A DNA stretch of 5,007 nucleotides from a bacterium (GTDB lineage Bacteria; Babelota; Babeliae; Babelales; RVW-14): positions 1 through 5,007 of the forward strand of contig JAUIHA010000077.1 in NCBI GenBank assembly GCA_030432505.1, in the 5' to 3' direction. The notes beneath the pieces are model-generated. The model was not told where the DNA came from and searched no databases. It saw only the letters and a program-made list of their open reading frames with translations. Position 1 is the stretch's first letter. Every line of letters begins with the position of its first letter. Shown one piece after another: positions 1 to 5,007 of this stretch. The position numbers were made by a program, and so were the translations under genes.

Positions 1-303
1 AAATTCTGGATTATTTAAAGCAGTAACAAACAATATCCCAAGAGGATGATACTCTAGAGGCATCGCAGTCACTGAAACATTACTACTCTCCATCTCTTTC
101 ACAATCCCCATAATACCTTTAAAATCAAGTCTCCTGACTCTCTGTAGAAGTCTTTCTCTCAAGTGGCGAGGCGGAGGCAGTTGAGGAAGCACCATTTGAG
201 CCCCACGACGTTGATGAAGGGCTTTTGTTTTTCGAGGAGTTTGCATGGAAAAAACTGTTGAAAAAGAAATAAGGAATATAAGAAAAAATAAACTATGATA
301 CAT
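1..303 (-). CDS. Secreted protein related to the ankyrin-like paralogues (partial, runs off the left edge)
   Basis: The frame is open from the ATG at 303 to the window edge, giving the first 101 residues. Residues 1-19 are a signal peptide (M-Y-H-S start, Phe/Leu/Ile-rich core, cleavage after V-F-S19). A basic, proline-containing linker follows (20-50, with PQLPPPRHLRER). Residues 52-101 then match the paralogues: LLQRVRRLDFKGIMGIVKE aligns with LHDALKSFDIEQVKIQVED, and HPLGILFVTALNNPEF aligns with TPYFFLLDLAMQQPDV. The ATG has AGGA at 312-315 with 8 nt spacing. An internal ATG at 246 would lose the signal peptide and is not preferred. The gene starts 44 nt after the preceding stop. The C-terminal half is outside the window, so total length and function are unknown. 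Confidence 0.7.
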   Translation of the reverse strand, partial: MYHSLFFLIFLISFSTVFSMQTPRKTKALHQRRGAQMVLPQLPPPRHLRERLLQRVRRLDFKGIMGIVKEMESSNVSVTAMPLEYHPLGILFVTALNNPEF

Positions 304-311
304 GTAAATAG

Positions 312-315
312 TCCT
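312..315 (-). promoter_or_regulatory. Ribosome binding site AGGA
   Basis: AGGA stands 8 nt upstream of the ATG at 303 and supports that start, with its signal peptide, over the internal ATG at 246. Confidence 0.65.
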
Positions 316-347
316 ATAAAATGGTGCTGTACTCTAAGATGTAAGAT

Positions 348-896
348 TTACCAAAAGCCATAACCACTCTTCCATATTTTTCGTTTTTTCACAGCGTTTT
401 TATACGAATCAAGATCTTCAAAATGAGGCTTAATCGTCTCTAAAATCCTACTAATTTCTTCATTTTTTCTGCCAACTGTTACTTCCATGTATGCAAATAG
501 CCTCCCCGCTTTCCACTTATCATACGCATACTCTAGTGGAATTCCTGCTTCTAATAAATAATTAAAAATTCTATAAAATTGCCCCACGCGCTCTTTAACA
601 AGGTTTCGATTATGCAAAACTAGCTCGAGAAGAACAAAAATAGGCAGCGTTAGCAACTTATTCCAATGTGGTTTTTTACTCAACAATTCATCTATACGTT
701 TTTCATTAAGTTCATGAATTGCATCACAAAGCAAATCCTCCAGATCTTTTCTTTCTTGAAAAGATCTAGCCCTACGATCTTGGATGTTGCCATACTTTTT
801 TTTCAATTCTCGCTGTTTTCTTAAGTGTCCGTAGAAAGCAGGGAAAATATTTGCAGGGATAAAGAAACAAAAAAACAATACATACAAAACACGCAT
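348..896 (-). CDS. Secreted degenerate ankyrin-like protein, paralogue of the preceding gene
   Basis: From the ATG at 896 the protein has 182 residues. GTG (905) and TTG (902) upstream are possible but AGG at 905-907 sits 8 nt before the ATG and would be inside the longer versions. Residues 1-20 form a hydrophobic signal sequence (cleavage perhaps after I-F-P-A20), followed by a strongly basic stretch (25-55). Residues 52-159 align with the preceding gene: LPIFVLLELVLHNRNLVKE with TPYFFLLDLAMQQPDVVKE, IFNYLLEAGIPLE with IFNYLVEMGVRLD, and ILETIKPHF with VLSKIKTHF. The IFNYLLEAGIPLE segment is close to an ankyrin second helix and turn. The C-terminus is basic and aromatic (KKRKIWKSGYGFW), unlike the CIMC of its paralogue. 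Its start overlaps the region right after the preceding stop (TAG at 908-906), so the pair is probably co-translated. Function unknown. Confidence 0.75.
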   Translation of the reverse strand: MRVLYVLFFCFFIPANIFPAFYGHLRKQRELKKKYGNIQDRRARSFQERKDLEDLLCDAIHELNEKRIDELLSKKPHWNKLLTLPIFVLLELVLHNRNLVKERVGQFYRIFNYLLEAGIPLEYAYDKWKAGRLFAYMEVTVGRKNEEISRILETIKPHFEDLDSYKNAVKKRKIWKSGYGFW

Positions 897-904
897 AGCC
901 AACA

Positions 905-907
905 CCT
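905..907 (-). promoter_or_regulatory. Ribosome binding site AGG overlapping the previous stop
   Basis: The AGG shares bases with the TAG stop (908-906) of the upstream gene and lies 8 nt before the ATG at 896. It decides that start over the GTG at 905 and TTG at 902, and implies translational coupling of the two paralogues. Confidence 0.55.
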
Positions 908-1424
908 AGCACATTATACAAAGGGCCTTTATTCCAAATTTTTCTGCTTGTATGGGACAAGCTCTATCAACTTGAAAATGAGTCTTTATCTTACTTAACA
1001 CATCCACAACTTCTTGATCTTTCTCGCTCACTACAGACTCAACGTATTCAAAATAGGTTGTAAGCGACCATGTTTTATTTTTTGACATGGCTTTTTTTAC
1101 ATCAAGACGTACTCCCATTTCCACTAAGTAATTGAAAATGGCAACAAATTCCTCTGCATGTTCTTTTACTACATCAGGTTGTTGCATAGCTAAATCTAAT
1201 AAGAAAAAATAAGGCGTTTCAACTTGTCCTATTTTTTCGTGCTCTTTCAAATCCTCAACTTGTATTTTTACTTGTTCTATATCAAAGCTTTTAAGCGCAT
1301 CATGCAAAGATTTGACGTCAAGCTCACTGACAGGAACCTTAATTGTCAAATTCAATTTTTTAATGGAAAAAATTGTTCCTGAAGAAGCAAGAAGAATAAA
1401 TAAAAAGCATCTATAAAACGCCAC
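906..1424 (-). CDS. Secreted degenerate ankyrin-like protein with C-terminal CIMC
   Basis: Read from the GTG at 1424 the protein has 172 residues; a TTG two codons upstream (1430) is the alternative. GTG is preferred because GGG at 1433-1435 stands 8 nt before it, the spacing seen in the neighbours, but only 2 nt before the TTG. Residues 1-20 are a signal peptide (cleavage near T-I-F-S20). Residues 40-110 follow an ankyrin-like helix pattern: LHDALKSFDIEQVK, then TPYFFLLDLAMQQPD, then IFNYLVEMGVRLD, compared with ankyrin TPLHLAA and VKLLLEAGADVN. A helical tail ends in a conserved IKTHF at 146-150. The last four residues, C169-I-M-C172, fit a eukaryotic CaaX box. It is a clear paralogue of the following gene and lies 45 nt after the preceding one. 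Exact function is unknown; a role towards a host is inference. Confidence 0.75.
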   Translation of the reverse strand: MAFYRCFLFILLASSGTIFSIKKLNLTIKVPVSELDVKSLHDALKSFDIEQVKIQVEDLKEHEKIGQVETPYFFLLDLAMQQPDVVKEHAEEFVAIFNYLVEMGVRLDVKKAMSKNKTWSLTTYFEYVESVVSEKDQEVVDVLSKIKTHFQVDRACPIQAEKFGIKALCIMC

Positions 1425-1469
1425 TAGCAATACCCAAAATTTACAAAATGAAACTTACGTTTATTCATT

Positions 1470-1910
1470 TTAAAATAATGACGGATCAATAATCAAAAGA
1501 ACCTCTTGAAAAAAATCTAGCCATTCATCATTCAAATCATAGTAACCACTTGTCTGTTTAATAAATTCTTTCAAAAATACTTTTGGCAAATCAATATCTT
1601 TCTGTTCCAATAAAAAAAAGAATGTCGCTCTAAAATCGCAACATTCATACCTATGAAAATTTTTAAACAAACATACAAAAATATCAATATTAACTCTTTT
1701 TAAAAGATTCATGAATTCAGGCAACTCTACAATATTTTCATTTTTCAATAAATTATTTAGTCGACGAAGTACATATGCCTCTTTTGTTCTATGCTCCCGA
1801 GGAACTATACTCGTATCTACAAAAAGATTAGGCCTTTCCCATACACCTTGAGCAGCATTAAGAGAAGTCAGGAATGAAATAAGTAATAAAAAAGTAATTA
1901 TTTTTTTCAT
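1470..1910 (-). CDS. Small secreted protein of unknown function
   Basis: A 146-residue protein with a textbook signal peptide (M-K-K-I-I, hydrophobic core, cleavage after S-L-N-A19). The mature part is predicted largely helical, without recognisable catalytic motif; it has an adjacent Cys pair at 90-91 and an FFFLLEQKDID stretch at 97-107 loosely like the FFLLDLAMQQPD segment of the next gene. Membership of the same ankyrin-like family is therefore only tentative. The ATG at 1910 is preceded by AGG (1920-1922) with 9 nt spacing; that AGG is the last sense codon of the preceding lipoprotein gene, and only 6 nt separate the two, which suggests translational coupling. The gene is markedly AT-rich: by hand count 27% GC over 1501-1800, against 45% over 3601-3900 in batD. 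Confidence 0.8.
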   Translation of the reverse strand: MKKIITFLLLISFLTSLNAAQGVWERPNLFVDTSIVPREHRTKEAYVLRRLNNLLKNENIVELPEFMNLLKRVNIDIFVCLFKNFHRYECCDFRATFFFLLEQKDIDLPKVFLKEFIKQTSGYYDLNDEWLDFFQEVLLIIDPSLF

Positions 1911-1916
1911 ATCAAT

Positions 1917-2423
1917 TTACCTACTACTTAATAAAACTCGTTTCGGGCAATATGGACAATAACGATAATCTGACTGTGCAACAAAGGTGCGAGTACAACA
2001 TCTGCAGAATTTTTCTTGAATTAAGCGATCACCACAATCAGGACAACGCTGTGCTCGTAAAATTCGTATACGATGATTACATGTTTTACACCACTTCAAC
2101 ATGCTTTCTTTCAAAACTCTATTTTCTTCTTTAATTTTTGCAACTCGCTCTCTACGTGCAAGCTTAATGCGTTGTGTGTCTTCTTCTCGCTCTTTCTCTT
2201 GCTTATCTGCTTCTCGGCCAATTTCGCGACCAATCAAATTACCAACAAGCGCACCAACAAGCGTTCCCGTACTTTTGCTTCTGCCACCAGTCAAGGCATT
2301 ACCAACAAGTGCCCCACCTGCAGCACCAGCAGTACCAGCAGAAGATTCATGCTTACCGCAGTTTGGCAGGCAGAAAAGAGAACAACCTAACAACATTACT
2401 ACTGCAAAATTTCCATGTTTCAT
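1917..2423 (-). CDS. Glycine-zipper lipoprotein with C-terminal double zinc-ribbon-like domain
   Basis: A 168-residue protein starting at the ATG at 2423. An ATG four codons upstream (2435) is less likely because GGAGG at 2429-2433 sits 5 nt before 2423 and inside the longer version. Residues 1-13 form a short signal with lipobox L-L-G-C14, so lipid attachment at C14 is likely though the core is short. Residues 29-69 are a glycine zipper (repeated GxxxG, such as GALVGN twice and GREIGR), as in 17-kDa surface antigen or SlyB-like envelope proteins. Residues 70-110 are highly charged and likely coiled coil. Residues 112-159 hold four CxxC pairs (112/115, 127/130, 140/143, 156/159) with spacings of 11 and 12 between partners, the pattern of two consecutive zinc ribbons. 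It lies 27 nt after batE and 6 nt before the next gene. Function is unknown; the domain combination is unusual for an envelope protein. Confidence 0.8.
   Translation of the reverse strand: MKHGNFAVVMLLGCSLFCLPNCGKHESSAGTAGAAGGALVGNALTGGRSKSTGTLVGALVGNLIGREIGREADKQEKEREEDTQRIKLARRERVAKIKEENRVLKESMLKWCKTCNHRIRILRAQRCPDCGDRLIQEKFCRCCTRTFVAQSDYRYCPYCPKRVLLSSR
1920..1922 (-). promoter_or_regulatory. Ribosome binding site AGG inside the previous gene's last codon
   Basis: AGG is the last sense codon of the glycine-zipper lipoprotein gene and lies 9 nt before the ATG at 1910, linking translation of the two genes. Confidence 0.5.
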
Positions 2424-2428
2424 TGTTG

Positions 2429-2433
2429 CCTCC
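2429..2433 (-). promoter_or_regulatory. Ribosome binding site GGAGG, decides the lipoprotein start
   Basis: GGAGG is the strongest Shine-Dalgarno match in the window. It sits 5 nt before the ATG at 2423 and directly after the ATG at 2435, so the shorter start, which puts M-K-H at the N-terminus of the signal, is favoured. Its strength suggests this gene is translated independently of batE. Confidence 0.75.
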
Positions 2434-2450
2434 ATGGATGTTATATGATG

Positions 2451-2930
2451 TTAAATTTTCTTGAAATCGTTTCGGCTTATCCAGCCAATGTAGTTATAGA
2501 TTTTTACTTTGTAATACTCGCCAGAACGTTTTCGAATCTTGCCTTCACTTCCTTCTGGAAGGCTTAAAAGAACTTGAAACGTGTCACTTGGACCAGAGCG
2601 TAGCACTGCATTTTTTTTGACGACAATACCATATTTTCTATATTGCATGTTGTATTTTACAACAAGCATTGATCCAAAGCACGCTGCGAGTAAAAATAAC
2701 AATAAAATGACAATGCTATAACGCCTTTTGTAGAGGTATCTTACATAAAAAAATAAAAAAATCCAAATGGCTAGAAATACCAGCTGTAAAAAGAAAATTG
2801 GCGTTGAACGAACCATTGATGTTAATGACTCTTTCATTTTTTTAATAAATGGCAGCTTATCGATAAACTTTGGCGCAATACTTTGTTGATGTTTTGCAAC
2901 CTCGTTTTTAACAAGCGCAATGTTATTCAA
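2451..2930 (-). CDS. batE: BatE C-terminal part: two membrane spans and SH3-like domain
   Basis: From the TTG at 2930 this frame gives 159 residues. It opens with NNIALVKNEV, which matches the end of the TPR region of BatE-type proteins. Two hydrophobic spans follow at about 45-63 and 73-91, separated by a basic loop (YKRRY), then a bacterial SH3-like (SH3b) domain at about 101-159 with the usual NAVLRSGPS turn and a closing GWISRNDF strand. In BatE the SH3-like domain sits at the C-terminus after the membrane hairpin. The frame is open upstream to 2954 (codons for A-I-F-N-R-E-E-L precede the TTG), and a TAG at 2957-2955 closes it. There is no good ribosome binding site for the TTG, so this is better read as the displaced second half of batE than as an independent gene. 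Separate translation by reinitiation after the TAA at 2946-2944 cannot be excluded. Confidence 0.75.
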   Translation of the reverse strand: MNNIALVKNEVAKHQQSIAPKFIDKLPFIKKMKESLTSMVRSTPIFFLQLVFLAIWIFLFFYVRYLYKRRYSIVILLLFLLAACFGSMLVVKYNMQYRKYGIVVKKNAVLRSGPSDTFQVLLSLPEGSEGKIRKRSGEYYKVKIYNYIGWISRNDFKKI

Positions 2931-2943
2931 AAGTTCTTCACGA

Positions 2944-2958
2944 TTAAAAATAGCCTAT
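2944..2958 (-). other. Frame-change site in batE (ATA GGC TAT TTT TAA)
   Basis: In the first batE frame the codons are ATA GGC TAT TTT TAA, followed by TCG. The run TTTTT lets tRNA-Phe on TTT re-pair with TTT after a +1 step, after which AAT CGT GAA GAA CTT TTG continues the SH3 frame. The layout, an AGG a few bases upstream, then TAT, a slippery codon and an in-frame stop, resembles the known +1 site of prfB (release factor 2: TAT CTT TGA C). The stop here is TAA, not TGA, and the RNA context is weaker, so recoding is only a possibility beside deletion or sequencing error. Confidence 0.35.
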
Positions 2959-3171
2959 TTTGTTGAGCTTGAATGCACAGTTTCCTAAATTATAATGCAC
3001 CTTGGCACTTTTATTTGGAATTTTTTCATACAATTCATATGCTTTGGAAAACTTTCCTTCTTTATATAAATCGTTCGCCTGATAAAACGTTTCTTGAAAT
3101 GTTGTTGCTGAAGCGGAACTCGCCGCTAGCAAAAATGCCCCCACAAAAAATGTCATGTATCTTTTCATCAT
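2944..3171 (-). CDS. batE: BatE N-terminal part: signal peptide and TPR, prematurely ended
   Basis: This 75-residue frame has a signal peptide at 1-22 (M-M-K-R start, hydrophobic core, A-S-A cleavage), then a full TPR at about 26-57 (FYQANDLYKEGKFSKAYELY with Gly/Ala at the expected helix-packing positions). A second TPR starts at about 58 (KVHYNLGNCAFKLNKIG), where the NLGN motif is classic for BatE. The frame stops at TAA (2946-2944) after helix A of this second repeat, so helix B is missing. An AAGG ribosome binding site at 3179-3182 stands 7 nt before the ATG; a second ATG follows immediately. It lies 13 nt after batD, the normal order. A BatE of ordinary length would carry TPRs, membrane spans and an SH3-like domain; those continue in the next frame at 2954-2451. 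As it stands the product would be a short periplasmic TPR fragment, so batE is probably broken or recoded. Confidence 0.8.
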   Translation of the reverse strand: MMKRYMTFFVGAFLLAASSASATTFQETFYQANDLYKEGKFSKAYELYEKIPNKSAKVHYNLGNCAFKLNKIGYF

Positions 3172-3178
3172 TTCACTA

Positions 3179-3182
3179 CCTT
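3179..3182 (-). promoter_or_regulatory. Ribosome binding site AAGG for batE
   Basis: AAGG lies in the 13-nt gap between the batD stop (TGA, 3187-3185) and the batE ATG at 3171, with 7 nt spacing. It shows that batE initiation is intact despite the downstream frame break. Confidence 0.6.
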
Positions 3183-3184
3183 GG

Positions 3185-4996
3185 TCACTTGTTTAACAGC
3201 AAAAACCAATACCCCGCTTTTTTGAGAAGTATCTTTTGCTCATCATCGCTTTTACTATTTTTTATAAAGTGCATGCTTGCACACTCATTTAAAAAGTCTA
3301 AGAACTCTTCAATTTTTTCTTCTTGCATCGCTGCTTGTCGCAACACATCTTTAATCCATTGCTCCGTTACTTCATGCATTGTCTGCGCATTAAATTTTAC
3401 TGACAAAAATTGCATAAAGAAATGATACAACGTCTCGCCCCGTTGCTGTTTAAGTTTCTTTTCAAAGCTTGCTAAGTGCCTTTTACGTCTACGTTTATCA
3501 CTCCATCCCCTGAAGAATAACGCTTTTATTTTTTTTACCACAACAGTTCTAAAAATAAAGAATGGCAATGTTAAGAAAATAATAAAAATCCATAACGGAA
3601 TTGCTGGCGGCACGGTACGCGCTGCAAAACCATCTTCTTCAATAAAGTGGATATCATTTTTACGCGGTGTATCAAGCCTTGAAGTATCTTGCTCCTCCAT
3701 TGGTTCATCAAAATCTTGTTGCTGCACCGGTGCATCTTGTGACGGCGTAATCGTCAAATTGATAGGCTCTGAACGCAACGTTTTGTATTCCCCATGCTTC
3801 GGGTCAAAATATCTAAACGTCTGTGCAGGAATGGTCAAATCACCGGCTTGCGTTGCTTGCACTACATACTCAAAAACTTTTTCACCACCGACATATTCTC
3901 GTGATAAATCTTCTTTTACATGTGTTTTAGATTTATATGATTTTACTTGAGCAGGAAGTGAAAGATTCAATTCCGGAATCTGATCAAGGTTCCCTTTTCC
4001 TTCAACAGTAAAACGAACTATGACCGGTTCATTAACCGTTGCGCCAGTTTTATCAACGGTTGCGGAGAATGTATTAAAGCTTCCAACACCATCAACATAC
4101 CCCTTTGTTTTAGGAAGAGATTCTACAGAAAATTTAAGCAGCTTTGAAAGTGTGTGACTTTGCTTGATTCGTGCTTGTCCAAATAAATCATCAAAGAAAC
4201 TATCCGCAAAAAACCCTCGGCGCTTTTTTCGCTTTGGCGGTTTTGTTTGAAACGTGTAGGCAAACGTTACCGGATCAATTGCTTTTTCACCTGCTTGCAA
4301 TGGAAATAGAATAAACTTTTTCTCAAGGATATCATATTCTTTGCCTTGAATTTCTTCTTTGCCTCGTGCTATGTGAGCAACTTCCTTTTGGTAAAAGCCC
4401 TTGAATTTAGGAAAATTGAAACCTGCCTGAACAATTGGTCCTCGTAAAAAAGCAACCGCACGAAGCTCAATAGGTTCGCCCAAGTAATATTTTTTCTTTG
4501 GCGCATAGACTTCACAAAACGCTTCGGGACGAATGTACTCTTGCTCCCCAGCGCTACTTACATTACTTTGCGCAGGACGATCAGCCGGTGCTTCATCAAC
4601 TACTTGAAGGGTTACCTGTTGCGATTCTATTCGTTTTCCTTGTTGATCAACATAAGCGGGACCAAACTGCAGCACTCCTGGCGCTTTGGCACTAACATCA
4701 AATGTATAGCGCGTTTCTGAAGAGTACTGACCATTAATCATCGAAATACTTGTTGAACGGCTTTGCCCCAACACACTAAACTGATCAATGTTCTCAATTT
4801 GTACATCACCAGTGTTGCGATCACCATCAGATACAATAACTTCAATAGAAATGGTGTCTCCCAAGTAAGCAGTTGGAAGTTGTTCACCCTGTTGTGTTGT
4901 TCTTTTTTCAAGTGCTGGTAATTGAATGTTTACCTGCGTTGCATTAAGCACCAAACTCATACATGAAAATAGGATCATTAAAAATAGTCTTACCAT
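3185..4996 (-). CDS. batD: BatD-family membrane-anchored periplasmic protein
   Basis: A complete 603-residue protein with BatD architecture. Residues 1-19 are a Sec signal peptide (basic R3, hydrophobic core, cleavage after L-N-A19). About 20-135 form the first beta-rich domain, with the stretch GDTISIEVIVSDGD and a PGVLQFGP loop. About 155-420 form the later beta domains, including YYLGEPIELRA, FFDDLFG at 267-273 just after a basic patch (255-260), and GVGSFN. A Gln/Asp/Glu-rich linker leads to one membrane span at about 466-484, then a basic cytosolic tail of about 110 residues predicted helical. BatD proteins belong to the MoxR/BatABCDE gene sets, thought to work in envelope stress or cofactor/protein maturation; the molecular activity is not settled. 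The ATG has a GGG eight bases upstream and overlaps the previous gene. batE follows after 13 nt. Length and domain order are normal for the family. Confidence 0.9.
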   Translation of the reverse strand: MVRLFLMILFSCMSLVLNATQVNIQLPALEKRTTQQGEQLPTAYLGDTISIEVIVSDGDRNTGDVQIENIDQFSVLGQSRSTSISMINGQYSSETRYTFDVSAKAPGVLQFGPAYVDQQGKRIESQQVTLQVVDEAPADRPAQSNVSSAGEQEYIRPEAFCEVYAPKKKYYLGEPIELRAVAFLRGPIVQAGFNFPKFKGFYQKEVAHIARGKEEIQGKEYDILEKKFILFPLQAGEKAIDPVTFAYTFQTKPPKRKKRRGFFADSFFDDLFGQARIKQSHTLSKLLKFSVESLPKTKGYVDGVGSFNTFSATVDKTGATVNEPVIVRFTVEGKGNLDQIPELNLSLPAQVKSYKSKTHVKEDLSREYVGGEKVFEYVVQATQAGDLTIPAQTFRYFDPKHGEYKTLRSEPINLTITPSQDAPVQQQDFDEPMEEQDTSRLDTPRKNDIHFIEEDGFAARTVPPAIPLWIFIIFLTLPFFIFRTVVVKKIKALFFRGWSDKRRRKRHLASFEKKLKQQRGETLYHFFMQFLSVKFNAQTMHEVTEQWIKDVLRQAAMQEEKIEEFLDFLNECASMHFIKNSKSDDEQKILLKKAGYWFLLLNK

Positions 4997-5007
4997 GGCT
5001 TTTGCCC
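4990..5007 (-). CDS. C-terminal end of an upstream gene, probably a Bat-operon protein (partial)
   Basis: Only the last five codons and the stop are in the window: reading from the edge gives G-Q-K-P-W-stop (TAA at 4992-4990). The final codons overlap the batD start, because the ATG of batD (4996-4994) lies inside CCA-TGG-TAA, giving a 7-nt overlap typical of translationally coupled operon genes. In Bat operons the gene before batD is commonly a von Willebrand factor A / TPR protein (BatB or BatC), and a short C-terminus ending in a basic residue, Pro or Asp and Trp would fit. With six codons the identity is inference only, and the frame is chosen because it closes exactly at the next start. 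Confidence 0.4.
   Translation of the reverse strand, partial: GQKPW

Larger units (their letters stand above)
2451..3171 (-). pseudogene. batE: batE, interrupted by a frame change in the second TPR
   Basis: The two preceding parts together make one BatE-like protein: signal peptide, TPR, broken TPR, two membrane spans, SH3-like domain. The first frame and the second differ by one base (+1). Joined at TTT (2949-2947) with one T skipped, the product would be 239 residues and read K-I-G-Y-F-N-R-E-E-L-L-N-N-I. Compared with a normal TPR, about ten residues of helix B are absent at the junction, which favours a real deletion of 3k+2 bases. A single extra base in the T run 2946-2950 would also explain the frame but not the missing helix. 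Both halves keep clean family features with no further stops, so the break is recent, recoded, or a sequence error. Confidence 0.6.

Noticed and set aside
913..918. Perfect TATAAT on the minus strand just before the 896-348 gene
   Set aside because: No -35 match at 16-18 nt upstream, and a transcript starting about 7 nt downstream would begin in the ribosome binding site. It is inside the coding end of the previous gene.
920..930. Near-palindrome AAAGGGCCTTT as a possible terminator
   Set aside because: Five-base arms with a single central base cannot form a hairpin loop, and it lies within coding sequence with no T run after it.
772..960. Minus-strand 62-residue frame with Cys-rich hydrophobic sequence
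   Set aside because: It overlaps the end of one paralogue and the signal peptide of the next in another frame; the hydrophobic run is a frame-shadow of that signal peptide.
2241..2310. Repeated ACCAACAAGCG-like units
   Set aside because: They encode the V-G-A-L-V-G-N repeats of the glycine zipper and are explained by protein repetition, not by a DNA element.
2424..2450. TATAAC-like -10 before the lipoprotein gene
   Set aside because: The hexamer 17 nt upstream (GATTTC) does not resemble a -35 box, so an internal promoter is not supported by sequence alone.
1952..2464. Several overlapping plus-strand frames opposite the lipoprotein gene
   Set aside because: They are shadows of the repetitive glycine-zipper and Cys-rich coding sequence, with low-complexity Ser/Thr/Gln-rich translations.
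2973..3425. Plus-strand 150-residue frame antisense to batD and batE
   Set aside because: No family similarity or ribosome binding site, and both strands cannot plausibly code here given the clear BatD and TPR sequences opposite.

Overview
The window comes from a low-GC, Gram-negative-type bacterium that uses the standard code (TGA ends batD). Every gene I can support lies on the minus strand, so transcription runs from high to low coordinates. The combination of a Bat (Bacteroides aerotolerance) gene set, many Sec signal peptides and tandem small secreted ankyrin-like proteins suggests a host-associated lineage such as Dependentiae (TM6/Babeliae) or something similar. That placement is inference; no marker gene here proves it.

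Right half (about 5007-2451) is the end of a Bat-type operon. The last six codons of an upstream gene overlap the start of batD. BatD is complete at 603 residues: signal peptide, periplasmic beta-rich domains, one C-terminal membrane span and a cytosolic tail. It is followed 13 nt later by batE. BatE is split: a signal peptide plus TPR part (3171-2944) stops at a TAA, and a two-span membrane plus SH3-like part continues in the +1 frame (2954-2451). The break falls inside the second TPR. It may be an out-of-frame deletion, a one-base error in a T run, or, less likely, a programmed +1 frameshift at TTT-TAA.

Middle (2423-1917) is a probable lipoprotein with a glycine-zipper segment, a charged coiled coil and a C-terminal double CxxC zinc-ribbon-like domain, an unusual combination. 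A GGAGG ribosome binding site fixes its start at 2423.

Left part (1910-1) holds four consecutive small proteins with signal peptides. Three (1424-906, 896-348 and the edge-truncated 303-1) are recognisably related to each other by a degenerate ankyrin-like helical pattern; the fourth (1910-1470) is only loosely similar and very AT-rich. The 1424-906 protein ends in Cys-Ile-Met-Cys, which fits a eukaryotic CaaX prenylation box. These look like exported host-interaction candidates, but no function is proven.

Gaps between genes are 6-44 nt, several ribosome binding sites are embedded in the preceding gene's end, and no convincing terminator or strong promoter is visible, so the whole stretch may be transcribed together. 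No RNA genes, mobile elements, CRISPR arrays or non-coding stretches over 50 nt were found.
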